Assembly: GCA_964420835.1 (NCBI GenBank)
Contig: CAYQUO010000001.1
Coordinates: 124,001-188,000, forward strand
Length of the DNA stretch: 64,000 nucleotides
DNA from: CAYQUO01 sp964420835
Lineage (GTDB): Bacteria; Chloroflexota; Anaerolineae; Anaerolineales; Anaerolineaceae
Direction of reading: 5' to 3'
A program made the position numbers and the translations under genes. Every line of letters begins with the position of its first letter. Position 1 is the first letter of the stretch. The notes under the pieces are model-generated. The model searched no databases, was not told where the DNA came from, and was given only the letters and a program-made list of their open reading frames with translations. Below are positions 44,019 through 52,656 of the stretch, piece after piece.

Positions 44019-45194
44019 ATGAGCAACGTGATGAAACACCTGCAAAACATCCTGGCCCACGGCCCGCGGATGATCGGCTCGCCGGCCAACCAGGCCTGCG
44101 CCGGCATGATCCGGGAGGCCATGGCGGGTTTTGGCCTGGCGGTTGAGGAGCAGCCCTACCCCTGCACGCGCTGGGTCCATGAAGGCACCCGCCTGGCGCA
44201 GGGGGCGGCACGGTTCGAGGCGCAGGCCAACCCCTTCTCGCCGGCCTGCGATGTGACGGCGGCGGTGGTTTCCGCCGGCACGCCCGCCGAACTGGAAGCC
44301 CTGGAGTTCGGCGGAAGGGTGCTGGCCCTTTACGGGGACCTGGCGAAATACCCCCTCTCACCCTGGACGTGGTTCCTGCGCGACGAGCGCGACACCCGGG
44401 TGTTCGAACTGCTGCGAGAACGCAAGCCGGCTGCGCTGCTGGGCCCGCCGGCGGCCACGGAATTCTACAGCCACCTGACCTATGACTGGGACCTGGACCT
44501 GCCCGCCGCCACCACAACCCCTGCCGGCCTCCGCCGCATCCTGCGGCAGCCGGGGGTGCCGGTGAGCCTGCGCATTGCCGCGCACAACCAGCCGGCGGAA
44601 GCCCGCAACATCATCGGGCGCACCCCCGGCCTGCAGGGGCAGGGGGAGCGCCTGGTGGTCTGCGCCCACTTTGACACCACGGTCGACACGCCCGGCGCCA
44701 GCGACAACGCCGGCGGGGTGGCCGTGCTGCTGGCCCTGGCCGAGGCGCTGGGGCGGCGGGAGCACCGCCCGGGCATCGAGTTCCTGGCCATCAACGGCGA
44801 GGAATACCTGCCTCTGGGTGACGACGAGTACCTGCGGCGCAGCGAAGGGTATTTTTCGAAAATTCGCGGCTGCCTGAACATGGACGGCGCCGGGGGGATG
44901 CTTTCCAGCACCAGCGTCACCTGCATGGCCGCCCCGCAGGCCCTGGAGGCTGGGCTGCGCAGGGTGGCATCCGCCTTCCCGGGGGTGGTATGGGTGGACC
45001 CCTGGCCGGAGAGCAATCACTCCACCTTTGCCATGCGCGGCGTCCCGGCGGTGGCCATCTCGGCGGTGGGCACGCGCGGGGTGGCGCACTTCCCGCACGA
45101 CGACCTGGAAGGCATGAGCGAAGCCAAACTGGAGGAGGTGTTGCGCCTGGCGCAGGAGGTCATCCGGGTGTTTTCCGGCGCCTCACAGCCCTGA
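44019..45194 (+). CDS. M28-family zinc aminopeptidase
   Basis: A 391-residue dinuclear zinc peptidase. Metal ligands are visible in order: His in VVCAHFDTT (near 216), Asp in GASDNAGG (near 228), Glu-Glu in AINGEEYLP (near 260), Asp in CLNMDGAGGM (near 288) and His in ESNHSTFAM (near 330). The family removes N-terminal residues or cleaves carboxypeptidase-type substrates. No signal peptide is present, so it is probably cytoplasmic. A region at about 75-150 inserted before the zinc domain resembles a protease-associated domain in position. GGAGGAGGG precedes the ATG. Confidence 0.9.
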   Translation: MSNVMKHLQNILAHGPRMIGSPANQACAGMIREAMAGFGLAVEEQPYPCTRWVHEGTRLAQGAARFEAQANPFSPACDVTAAVVSAGTPAELEALEFGGRVLALYGDLAKYPLSPWTWFLRDERDTRVFELLRERKPAALLGPPAATEFYSHLTYDWDLDLPAATTTPAGLRRILRQPGVPVSLRIAAHNQPAEARNIIGRTPGLQGQGERLVVCAHFDTTVDTPGASDNAGGVAVLLALAEALGRREHRPGIEFLAINGEEYLPLGDDEYLRRSEGYFSKIRGCLNMDGAGGMLSSTSVTCMAAPQALEAGLRRVASAFPGVVWVDPWPESNHSTFAMRGVPAVAISAVGTRGVAHFPHDDLEGMSEAKLEEVLRLAQEVIRVFSGASQP

Positions 45195-45386
45195 TATGCG
45201 CTGGCTGAAGCCCTGAGGAGGGCGCCCGGGGGCGCAGTTGTTCAGCCCGTGGTGTCCAGGGGCGCCCGCGCTGAAGACCGGCCGGCTGACCTTCGCATAG
45301 ACAAACCCGCCGGCGGGGGGAGGCGCCCAACCCATCCCCCGTACCTGCTCCCCGCTGCATGGCCGGCCTGTACCCCCTTCAACCGG

Positions 45387-46847
45387 TCAGGCAGGCATCT
45401 CCTTCACCGTCCACTCCCGGATGAGCAAAATGAAGAACTGCACCATGCGCGCCAGGGCGGCCGTGGAGATGCGCTCGTCATCCCCGTGCATCCGCCCCAG
45501 GTCGCCGGCCGCCAGGATCACCGGCGAAAAACGGTACACGCAGCGGCTCAGGTTGCAGAAATGCCGCGAATCGGTGGCGCCCAGGACGAGGTAGGGGCTC
45601 ACCGGCACGGGGCCGAAGACCTGCCGGATGACCGTTTCCAGGCTTCGGTAGTACGGGCTGGCGGTGTCGGAATCCACCGGGGCGGCATGGGCCCCCTCCC
45701 CGGCTTCGATGTGCACCTGCCCGTCGTTGATCATCCGCCGGGCGTGGTTGCAAACATCGGCGATGCTGTCGCCCGGCATCAGCCGGAAGTTCACCCTGGC
45801 CTGCGCCAGCGCCGGCAGGATGTTCTCCTTCTCCCCGCCGTTGACCACGGTGACGGCGGTGGTGCTGCGCAGGATGGCCGCCGTGCGCGGGCTGGCCAGC
45901 AGTTTTCGCTTTACCAGGCCGCCAAAGAGCCACAGGTTGGCGAAGGCCATCTGGGTGGCGAAGGGCAGGGCGCCGCCCAGGCCCGCCATCATGCGCCGGG
46001 CAGCCGCGAGGCGCACCGGCATGGGGTTGGACTCCAGGTGGGCGATGGCCCTGGCCAGCACACCAATGGCCGTGTGTTCCGGCGGCTGCGAGGAATGGCC
46101 GGGGGTGCCTTGCACGCTCAACGAGAGGGTCAGGTAGCCCTTCTCGTTGGTGCCCACCAGGGCTGCCGGCCCCTGCACGCCCGGTATCACGCCCTCGGCG
46201 AGCATGCCGCCCTCATCGAGCACGGCCGCAAGGTGCACGCCTTCCTCCTCCAGCAGGCGGGCGATGGCCGGGGCGCCCACACCCAGCACCTCTTCGTCAT
46301 GCCCGAAGGCCAGGTACAACGTGTGTTCCGGCTGGTGGCCGGCCTTTAACAGGCGCTCGACGGCCTCCAGGATGGCGGTCAACTGGTGCTTCATATCCAG
46401 TGCGCCGCGGCCCCAAACGAAGCCATCGGCGATGAGGCCGGAGAAGGGCGGGTGCTGCCAGCGCTCTTCGTCCGCCGGCACCACGTCCATGTGGGCCATC
46501 AGCAGCACCGGCTCCAGTTGGGGGTCCCGGCCGGGCCAGGTGTACAGCAGGCTGTGTTCGCAGACCGTCCGCCGCTGCAGGCGGGCGTGGAGCGTTGGGT
46601 ACATTGCCTTCATTTTTGCCTGCAGCGCTTCCAGGGGGGCCGGGTCCGTCGGCTGCCCGTCGTGGGAGACCGTGGGCACCTGCAGCAGCGCGGAAAGCCG
46701 GCCGGCAACCTCCCCCTCCTCAACATCGGGCAACTGCACCTGGGCTGCCGGCGGCAGGGGCCGCGCGAAGCGCAGTGTGCGCACCAGGACGAAGGCGGCG
46801 GCGAAAAGAAGCCCGACCAGCAAAACGACCAAAAGATTGATGAGCAT
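45387..46847 (-). CDS. Membrane-anchored M20-family peptidase/deacylase
   Basis: A 486-residue zinc hydrolase. The N-terminus (LINLLVVLLVGLLFAAAFVLV) is a membrane anchor. The catalytic part has LMAHMDVVPADEERWQHPPF (first His and Asp), GRGALDMKHQL (bridging Asp), AFGHDEEVLG (catalytic Glu-Glu) and, far downstream, GATDSRHF (last His). The pattern fits the PM20D1/carboxypeptidase S branch, which cleaves peptides or N-acyl amino acids. The start at 46847 is supported by GAGGGAA upstream; the GTG at 46859 lies within this site. Confidence 0.9.
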   Translation of the reverse strand: MLINLLVVLLVGLLFAAAFVLVRTLRFARPLPPAAQVQLPDVEEGEVAGRLSALLQVPTVSHDGQPTDPAPLEALQAKMKAMYPTLHARLQRRTVCEHSLLYTWPGRDPQLEPVLLMAHMDVVPADEERWQHPPFSGLIADGFVWGRGALDMKHQLTAILEAVERLLKAGHQPEHTLYLAFGHDEEVLGVGAPAIARLLEEEGVHLAAVLDEGGMLAEGVIPGVQGPAALVGTNEKGYLTLSLSVQGTPGHSSQPPEHTAIGVLARAIAHLESNPMPVRLAAARRMMAGLGGALPFATQMAFANLWLFGGLVKRKLLASPRTAAILRSTTAVTVVNGGEKENILPALAQARVNFRLMPGDSIADVCNHARRMINDGQVHIEAGEGAHAAPVDSDTASPYYRSLETVIRQVFGPVPVSPYLVLGATDSRHFCNLSRCVYRFSPVILAAGDLGRMHGDDERISTAALARMVQFFILLIREWTVKEMPA

Positions 46848-46947
46848 GGGTTCCCTCACAGAATGGTTGATTTGATCTCATTGTACATGATTGCGTGGGT
46901 GCGGCGCGCCGCTCCATCGGTCTCCGATGTCGGCTGGAGGGGGGGTA

Positions 46948-46977
46948 AAAAAACCACCCCCGCAGGGGTGGTTTTTT
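46948..46977 (-). terminator. Rho-independent terminator
   Basis: CCACCCC (46954-46960) pairs with GGGGTGG (46965-46971), extended by A6/T6. It lies 20 bases past the stop of the 46997-47764 gene and gives a T run on the minus strand; it also works in the other direction. Confidence 0.88.
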
Positions 46978-46996
46978 AAGCATTCGGTTGTGGGGG

Positions 46997-47764
46997 TCAA
47001 CGGCTCATTCCGCTGAGCACCGCCTGAAGCAGGGCATCGGCCACAATGGAGGCTGATTTTTGCCGGTGGGGGGTTTTGGCCACGCTGCTGTTGCCCACCA
47101 GGGCGCCGAGGATGGCCTCCAGGCCGCTCTTGCCCTTCTGCCGGGCATCCAGGTAGCCCATCCCGGCGGAGATCACGTCCCCCAGGTCAAGCCCATCGGC
47201 GCCCCCGGCCTTCCCGGCAGCCCCGCCGAGCAGGGCGCCCAGCAGGTCACCCCCGGCTGAGGACTGCCCGGAACCCTGTGCGGCTCCGCCGAGCAGTGCA
47301 CCCAGCAGGTCTGCGCCCGCCCCCGTGGCCGCGGAGGATTGCCCTCCCCCCAGCAGCGCCCCCAACAGGTCCGCCCCTGCCGAACCGGCTGTGGCGGATT
47401 GTTTCCCGGTTGGGGTTATCCCGCCCAGGAGGGCATTGATGAGGAGGATGATGTTATCGGGTGTGATCGCAGGCTGTCCCTTCAACTGCCTGGCCGCCTG
47501 TTCCAGCCCGCTGGTGTACGCCTGGGCCGATCCGCTCTTGGCGCGGGCGCCGACGAACCGGCTGGCGTAGTCCAGTTTCTCGGAGGGGCTGGCGTTCTTC
47601 ACCTCGGCGGACTGCACGGCTTTCGAGATCAGGTCAAAAAGTTCGACCATGTGGGTTCCGTGGTCGTGGTTGAAGGTGTCCGCCTGGTCCAACTCGGCCT
47701 GGTTTTGTTTCAGGTTGCCGGTAACAGCCTTAAAGATCGTCCCCAAGTCCAAACCATCTGTCAT
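46997..47764 (-). CDS. Glycine/leucine repeat protein of unknown function
   Basis: A 255-residue protein not recognised with confidence. Residues 1-115 are helical; LDQADTFNHDHGTHMVELFDLI faintly recalls the DhaL fold of dihydroxyacetone kinases, where paired acidic residues and His bind metal-ADP. The centre has four copies of (G)ADLLGALLGG separated by Gly/Ala/Ser/Gln linkers (about 128-190), which suggests amphipathic helices that self-associate. The C-terminus (ADALLQAVLSGM) is another helix. It is 12 bases downstream of the LysM-domain gene and ends at a strong terminator, so the two form an operon. Confidence 0.65.
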   Translation of the reverse strand: MTDGLDLGTIFKAVTGNLKQNQAELDQADTFNHDHGTHMVELFDLISKAVQSAEVKNASPSEKLDYASRFVGARAKSGSAQAYTSGLEQAARQLKGQPAITPDNIILLINALLGGITPTGKQSATAGSAGADLLGALLGGGQSSAATGAGADLLGALLGGAAQGSGQSSAGGDLLGALLGGAAGKAGGADGLDLGDVISAGMGYLDARQKGKSGLEAILGALVGNSSVAKTPHRQKSASIVADALLQAVLSGMSR

Positions 47765-47776
47765 GATGCTGGCCTG

Positions 47777-48256
47777 CTATTTCTTTTTCATCTCGGCTGG
47801 CAGCTCGGGGATCTTGAGCTTCATGCCGACCTTCAGGTGATCGGGGTCCTCCCCCAGGACGTCCTTGTTCAGGTTCCAGATCAGTTCCCAGTAGGGCCGG
47901 GTTGCATTGCCGTAGAAGTGCAATGCCAGGCCGCTGAGGGTCTCATCGTGGCCTTTCACCTCGTGGACCTTGATGAGTTTGGGGAGGGCGGCTGCCTGGG
48001 CTGCCTCCTGGGCGGCCTTGATGGTGGCGGCCTGTGCTTCGGCGAACTTGCGCTTCTCCTCCTCCGCCTTCTGCCGGGCGGCAATGTCCAGTTTGTCCTG
48101 GGCCACCTTGGCCTGGGCGGCCAGGCGGGCGGCTTCCGCCCTGGCGGCGGCTGCCTCGGCTTGGGCTTTCTCCACTGCTGCCTTCTCGTCGCGATTGGTC
48201 AGGGCGTCGCCCAGTTTTCCAAACAGTCCTTTTTTCTTCTGGTCATCGGGTGTCAT
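47777..48256 (-). CDS. Coiled-coil LysM-domain protein
   Basis: A 159-residue protein. Residues 20-92 are an Ala/Glu/Lys/Gln coiled coil (KAQAEAAAARAEAARLAAQA). The C-terminal part (KVHEVKGHDETLSGLALHFYGNATRPYWELIWNLNKDVLGEDPDHLKVGMKLKIPEL) is a LysM-like domain, related to XkdP/YgaU-type LysM. No signal peptide is seen, so peptidoglycan binding outside is not assured; cytoplasmic LysM proteins of this type occur in contractile-injection or stress contexts. AGGAGG sits five bases before the ATG. It is the first gene of a pair. Confidence 0.8.
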   Translation of the reverse strand: MTPDDQKKKGLFGKLGDALTNRDEKAAVEKAQAEAAAARAEAARLAAQAKVAQDKLDIAARQKAEEEKRKFAEAQAATIKAAQEAAQAAALPKLIKVHEVKGHDETLSGLALHFYGNATRPYWELIWNLNKDVLGEDPDHLKVGMKLKIPELPAEMKKK

Positions 48257-48303
48257 TATTTCCTCCTATAGCGATACGATTTGGTAAGATTTAATATACG
48301 TCA

Positions 48304-49158
48304 TTATATGCCGGTTTGCGCAAATTGACAACCGAACTCGATCACGGTCCCGGCCGGGCAGGCGGAAACCCGGCTGGTTAATCGCTCCGCCATCAGGCGC
48401 AGGGTGTTCTGCCCGCTGCAGTGGTTGGGGTAGAACCGGCAGCCCGGGGTTTCGCGCTGGAAGATGTCTATGACATGCTGCAGGGCGGCTTCTTTGGCCG
48501 ATGCCAGGTGCATGCCCCCGATGACCGCGTGGATGGGCTCGCCAAATGCCCGCCCCGCATGCCTCAGCGTGTTCAGGATGCCGGCATGGCAGCAGCCGCA
48601 GAGCAGCACCAGGCCCTCCCCCGTTTTGATCACCAGCGAAAGGTCATCGTTATAGGGGTCGGCCTGCCAGCCCCCGGCGGCCCGGATCACGTGCGAATCG
48701 CTGCTTCCCATGCCCTCGGCGCGCGGTTGGATGCCGCCCGTGGTCCACACGCCGGGGAGCACCTCCAGGGGTTCATCGCTTAGGCGGAGGTCGAAGTGGG
48801 CGGCGAGTTCGCCTTGTGCCTGCCGCAGGCCGATGGCCCGGGCTTCGCCCTGCTGGATCTTAAAGCGCGGGCGGAAGAGATCCGGGTGGGCGAACAGCGG
48901 CAGCCGCCTGCCGGCAGCCATCAGCAGGCCCAGGCCGCCCGTGTGGTCCTGGTGGGCGTGGCTGAGGACCAGGGCATCCAGCGCCTCCAGCCGCAGCCCA
49001 AGGGCATCCAGGTTGTGGGAAAGGGTCCGGCTTTCCGGGCCGGTGTCAAAGAGCATATTCCCGCCGGGCGTTTCGACCCAAAAGGCCAGGCCGTGCCCGG
49101 CCATTAAACCGCTGCCCTCGGCAGCGTGGTTTTCGACCACACATATAATGCGCAGCAA
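48304..49158 (-). CDS. MBL-fold metallohydrolase (COG1237-like)
   Basis: A 284-residue metallo-beta-lactamase-fold protein. The metal site LSHAHQDHTGGL (residues 66-77) has H67-x-H69-x-D71-H72, with further ligands in CGCCHAGILNTL and GGMHL. This branch includes the methanopterin-type ribofuranosylaminobenzene phosphate synthase relatives, but members vary. The start is TTG at 49158, because it follows AGGA and leaves a 29-base gap to the upstream AIR synthase gene, whereas the longer frame would overlap it. It is the last gene of the radical SAM - AIR synthase - MBL run. Confidence 0.85.
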   Translation of the reverse strand: MLRIICVVENHAAEGSGLMAGHGLAFWVETPGGNMLFDTGPESRTLSHNLDALGLRLEALDALVLSHAHQDHTGGLGLLMAAGRRLPLFAHPDLFRPRFKIQQGEARAIGLRQAQGELAAHFDLRLSDEPLEVLPGVWTTGGIQPRAEGMGSSDSHVIRAAGGWQADPYNDDLSLVIKTGEGLVLLCGCCHAGILNTLRHAGRAFGEPIHAVIGGMHLASAKEAALQHVIDIFQRETPGCRFYPNHCSGQNTLRLMAERLTSRVSACPAGTVIEFGCQFAQTGI

Positions 49159-49187
49159 GGGCTTTCCTTTCTGCAGGAGGTTGCTGG

Positions 49188-50201
49188 TTATCCCGGGTCC
49201 GGCTGGAAGAGTTCCCACATGCGCGCCAGTTCATCCTCTTCGCAGCGGATGTCCTGGTGGCGGGTTGTTCCGCCCCCAGCCCGGAGGATGACGCCCCGTC
49301 CTTCGACCACCCGGCCAATGTCGGCATGGGGTATGCCGGCCGCCTGCAATGCGGCACAGGCCTCCTGCACCCGTTCCTCCGGGACGGTGGCGGCCAGGGT
49401 GCCCGAGGAGATCATCTTCAGCGGATCGAAGCGGAAGGCATCGGCAAAACGCCGCACGATGGGGGGAATCGGGATCCGTTCAAGGTCCACCTGCATGCCC
49501 ACCTGTGAAAGCAGGGCCATCTCCAGCAGGGTTTCCAGCAGGCCGCCGCGGGTCACATCGTGCATCGAGGTGGCCCCGTGCCCGGCCAGGGCCAGGGCTT
49601 CCGGGATGATGCTGACCCCGCAGGTCAGCGCCCGGGCTTCTTCAAGTTCGCCGGCCTGGATGCCAAGCCTTGCCGCCGCCCCGGTGAAATCGGTCGCCAG
49701 GATGGCGGTGCCCTCGAGGGCGATCCCCTTGGTGATGAGGACATGGTCGCCAACCCGGGCGCCCCGGGTGCACACCGGCGTTGGCCCGCTGTGCACGCCG
49801 AGGGCGGTCACGGCCACCAGCGGCCTGGCCAGGTTGGCCGAGTAGCCGGAATGCCCGCCGATGATCGCCACGCCGGCCTCCCGGGCGGCCCGGGCGGCAT
49901 CCTGCATGATCTCCTGCAGCAGTGCCTCGTCCTCCCGCCCCGGAACCAGCACCAGCAGCAGGATCCAGCGCGGGGGCGCACCGCTGGTGGCGATGTCGTT
50001 GCAGGCAACGTGCACGGCCAGCCAGCCGATCCCCTTGACCGCCCCAACGATGGGGTCCACGTGCGAGACGAGGATGCCCTCCGGGATCTTCGTCAGGGCC
50101 ACGTCCTCCCCGAACACCGGCCCCAGGATCACATCCGGGTCATCCGTGCTGATGTACGGGTGAACACATTTTTTTAAGACCTCGAGTGAAAATTTGGACA
50201 A
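49188..50201 (-). CDS. AIR synthase/HypE-like ATP-binding protein
   Basis: A 337-residue protein of the PurM/HypE/ThiL/SelD superfamily, which uses ATP to activate amide, carbamoyl or selenide groups. GEDVALTKIPEGILVSHVDPIVG gives the metal-ATP aspartates and GWLAVHVACNDIATSGAPPRWILL the conserved N-D-x-x-x-x-G. The second half includes GATSMHDVTRGGLLETLLEMA. The C-terminal Cys of HypE is not seen, so it is not a classic hydrogenase cyanide-ligand maturase. The start is TTG at 50201 with AGGCAGG upstream. It lies 33 bases after the radical SAM gene. Confidence 0.85.
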   Translation of the reverse strand: MSKFSLEVLKKCVHPYISTDDPDVILGPVFGEDVALTKIPEGILVSHVDPIVGAVKGIGWLAVHVACNDIATSGAPPRWILLLVLVPGREDEALLQEIMQDAARAAREAGVAIIGGHSGYSANLARPLVAVTALGVHSGPTPVCTRGARVGDHVLITKGIALEGTAILATDFTGAAARLGIQAGELEEARALTCGVSIIPEALALAGHGATSMHDVTRGGLLETLLEMALLSQVGMQVDLERIPIPPIVRRFADAFRFDPLKMISSGTLAATVPEERVQEACAALQAAGIPHADIGRVVEGRGVILRAGGGTTRHQDIRCEEDELARMWELFQPDPG

Positions 50202-50234
50202 TTTCTGCCTGCCTTCAAACCGGATCGGTGGGTA

Positions 50235-51212
50235 TTAACCTTGCGGGTCGGCCCCCGGGCTGCCTTCCGGGTAGTACGCGCCCGAGGCGCTCCAGAAGCG
50301 GGTCCCGTGCCGCAGCACAACGCGGGCCTGGCCGCTTTTTTCCAGTTCCTCCAGGGTCGCCCGGACATCGCGGTTCGGGAAGTGCGCCAGGGTTTCCACC
50401 AGTTCGCTTTCCTTCATCGGGTGTCGCGTGATGATGTCAACAATGGCGTCCACCAGGCTGGCGCTGCTGTCGAGCTCAAAGGTGCCGTTGGAAGGCCCGA
50501 CCACCCGGGCCGCCCGGCCCAGGATGGAAAGGGCCCGCTCCATCCCCGCCTCGTCCGGCGGCTGCACCCAGGTTTCCACCGGCGGACGGGTGGGCTGGAG
50601 GATGTGCACCTCGTCGGGGTGGATCTCCTCCAGCAGGGCGGCGATCTGCCCCAGGGCCTCTTCGGTGTCGTTCAGGCCGCCCACCAGCATCACCTCCACC
50701 CAGTATTTGCCGCCGTATTCGCGCCGAAAAGCCCGCAGGCCTTCGATATGCCGGGCGAAGGGGACCTGTGGATGGGGGCGGTTGATCCTCCGGTACAGCG
50801 CCTCGCTGCCGGCGTCCAGCGAGGGCAGCACGGCATCGGCTTGCAGCAGTTCCCGGCGCACCTCCGGCAGGTACAGCAGGGAGCCGTTGGTGATCACCGC
50901 CACCGGCAGGGGGGTGAGCCGTTTTGCCTGCTCCACCAGGTGGCCCAGGCGGGCGTGCAGGGTGGTCTCCCCCGAACCCACGAAGGTCACCCAGTCAATC
51001 CCGCCGGGCGGGTGGGCCTCCAGCGCCTCCCGCAGTTGGGCCAAAACCTCCCCCGCCGGCGTATATTCCCTGCGCTGGTTGGTCAGCGGTCGGCTGCGGC
51101 CCAACTGGCAGTACACGCAGTTCCAGTTGCAGGTCTTCAGGGGAACGGGGTCAACTCCCAGGGATTGCCCAAGGCGCCGGGAGGGTACAGGGCCAAACAC
51201 AAATTTCGTCAT
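50235..51212 (-). CDS. Radical SAM protein (COG0731-like)
   Basis: A 325-residue radical SAM enzyme. The cluster motif is CNWNCVYCQLG (C-x3-C-x2-C, near residue 28), preceded by FGPVPSRRLGQSLGVD, a signature of the COG0731 group. GSGETTLHARLG is the GGE-like SAM contact. The C-terminal 80 residues (ASLVDAIVDIITRHPMKESELVETLAHFPN) form a winged-helix-like addition. Its target is unknown. It is followed by a HypE-like and an MBL gene, so a three-step cofactor or modification route is possible. Confidence 0.87.
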   Translation of the reverse strand: MTKFVFGPVPSRRLGQSLGVDPVPLKTCNWNCVYCQLGRSRPLTNQRREYTPAGEVLAQLREALEAHPPGGIDWVTFVGSGETTLHARLGHLVEQAKRLTPLPVAVITNGSLLYLPEVRRELLQADAVLPSLDAGSEALYRRINRPHPQVPFARHIEGLRAFRREYGGKYWVEVMLVGGLNDTEEALGQIAALLEEIHPDEVHILQPTRPPVETWVQPPDEAGMERALSILGRAARVVGPSNGTFELDSSASLVDAIVDIITRHPMKESELVETLAHFPNRDVRATLEELEKSGQARVVLRHGTRFWSASGAYYPEGSPGADPQG

Positions 51213-51392
51213 GCTTCGTCGTTCCTTTTGTGGCGATAACGGGAATGCGGGGGGCTGGACGGAACCGCCTTTTCCATGGCGGCAGGGCCATTATGGCACA
51301 TTCCGCCTGATTGTGCCAGCCACACTGGCAGAGGGTCGCAGCGGGCTGGGGTTGGGGGCCATGGGTTCATGGCCTGGGGGTGCTCTTGGGGT

Positions 51393-51641
51393 TCACCAGC
51401 ACCCCCGGCGGCCCGGCTTTCCAAGGGCCTTCTGTTTCGTGGCCGGGCAAACCACCACCGTGGGTGGGTGCACGCCGGCTTGGGGGCCAGCCAATACGAA
51501 TTCGTCTTCACTGGCAGCCAGCGTTCCCTCCAGGTCGCGAAGATGCTGCCGTACCTGCCGGTTCATTCTTTGGTCCGGCTCGCTCAAAAGGCGCAACTTC
51601 TCCATGTTCACAGGATGTGTCAGGGCCTTGCGGATCGTCAT
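51393..51641 (-). CDS. Possible small protein of unknown function
   Basis: An 82-residue frame in the 470-base gap between the radical SAM and NifU-like genes. The first half (MTIRKALTHPVNMEKLRLLS, then EPDQRMNRQVRQHLRDLEG) looks like real helical protein; the second half is less convincing. A weak GAGG lies 11 bases upstream. Nothing else is evident in this gap apart from a 7-bp inverted repeat (GGCCATG / CATGGCC) near 51357. Confidence 0.35.
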   Translation of the reverse strand: MTIRKALTHPVNMEKLRLLSEPDQRMNRQVRQHLRDLEGTLAASEDEFVLAGPQAGVHPPTVVVCPATKQKALGKPGRRGCW

Positions 51642-51683
51642 TTTCCGGGCTGCCTCGTTACACTACAATAAGGGGATGAATGC

Positions 51684-52205
51684 TCACCCCCGGTTCCCGC
51701 GGACATTTTTCACCACTTCCCTCAGCGTTCTTACTGAGAGGTGCGCACAATGCCTGTGATAACCGGGAAGCCCGCCCAGGGCGTCCAACAGGTCTTCGGG
51801 GGCGATCTGGTTTGCCTCGTCCAGCGTTTTCATTCGGATCATCCTGGTCAGCATGCTGCCGCAGGCGATCGTCGCGCCGCAGCCATCCACCAGGAACCGG
51901 GCTTCCAGGATCGTATCACCTTCCAGTCGCAGGTCGATCTGCATGCTGTCGCCGCAGCAACCCTGGAAAATGCCCCGCGCGTCGGGGTTTTCGAAATACC
52001 CCATGTTCTCCCGGTGTTCGATCAGTTCCCGGACCTGCGGTGAAAAATCCACCTCCTCCGCCGGGTTGCGCTCTTCCTTTGGGGTGATCATCGGGGTTTG
52101 CTGGGTGGCGCGTTCTGCTCCCTCGTTAACCGGGTGTTGGCCGGCTTCAGCCCTGTCGTCGCCCGCTGTATGAATTTCCTGCTCTTTGTGCTTTGCCACG
52201 CTCAT
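51684..52205 (-). CDS. IscU/NifU-like iron-sulfur cluster scaffold protein
   Basis: A 173-residue protein whose last 125 residues form an IscU/NifU N-terminal fold. The three cluster ligands are in FQGCCGDSMQI, DGCGATIACGS and YHRHCAHLSVRTL. An additional Cys next to the first and one in IACGS are present. The first 50 residues are polar and unlike IscU. Scaffold proteins assemble 2Fe-2S or 4Fe-4S clusters for delivery. No IscS is nearby. The start at 52205 follows GGAGAA; the upstream TTG lies within that site. It groups with the ferredoxin and radical SAM genes around it. Confidence 0.87.
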   Translation of the reverse strand: MSVAKHKEQEIHTAGDDRAEAGQHPVNEGAERATQQTPMITPKEERNPAEEVDFSPQVRELIEHRENMGYFENPDARGIFQGCCGDSMQIDLRLEGDTILEARFLVDGCGATIACGSMLTRMIRMKTLDEANQIAPEDLLDALGGLPGYHRHCAHLSVRTLREVVKNVRGNRG

Positions 52206-52311
52206 TTTATTATTCTCCAACTTCCTGTTTATTTTGACAGCGGCCTGTGTCGGTTGCGGTTGCTAGCGTTGCCGGGCTCTTTATCTCATGTTGTTTGCGA
52301 CCGACATGGGA

Positions 52312-52521
52312 TCACTCGCGGGACAGCCGGCTGCCGCATTTTGGGCATTTCTGGTCCATGCAGCGCTGGCCGACCTGGTGTTCCACCCGGTACCCACACT
52401 TGAGACAGACACAGGTGCCACCCGGGCCGGCCCCGGCTTTGTTGCCCCCGCCCTTTCCCCGTCCCTGCCCCTGGCCTCCGCCTCCACGGCCCATTCCAGA
52501 TCCTAAGTTGCGATTAACCAT
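52312..52521 (-). CDS. Small zinc-ribbon protein
   Basis: A 69-residue protein. The first half is Gly/Arg-rich (GMGRGGGGQGQGRGKGGGNK), and the second half has two knuckles, CVCLKCGYRV and CMDQKCPKCGSRL, for zinc or iron. Such peptides are common in anaerobes next to NifX/NifB-like, DUF134 and DUF5320 genes. GAGGTGG lies just upstream of the ATG. Its start overlaps the end of the 43-codon ORF. Confidence 0.8.
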   Translation of the reverse strand: MVNRNLGSGMGRGGGGQGQGRGKGGGNKAGAGPGGTCVCLKCGYRVEHQVGQRCMDQKCPKCGSRLSRE

Positions 52522-52645
52522 TGATCCACCTCGTCAAATGGGTCAACACCCTGTCATTCCATCCTGTTGGCAGGCATGGATCATCCATGAACAGGCCCAA
52601 CACCTGGCGGACAAATTCCCTGTGTTGCGCCTTGGGCTTTTTCAC
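52514..52645 (-). CDS. Possible 43-residue protein between DUF5320 and the zinc ribbon
   Basis: GTG at 52645 opens a frame reading MKKPKAQHREFVRQVLGLFM and then DDPCLPTGWNDRVLTHLTRWING. It fills exactly the gap between the DUF5320 stop and the zinc-ribbon start, overlapping the latter by eight bases. GGAG lies three bases before the GTG, which is close; a TTG nine bases earlier is an alternative. The composition is protein-like, but the length is short. Confidence 0.4.
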   Translation of the reverse strand: MKKPKAQHREFVRQVLGLFMDDPCLPTGWNDRVLTHLTRWING

Positions 52646-52656
52646 GGGCTCCAATT

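Noticed and set aside
43904..44122. N-terminal extension of uridine phosphorylase
   Set aside because: The added residues overlap the M28 peptidase gene and lack coding character; a strong ribosome site marks 43903.
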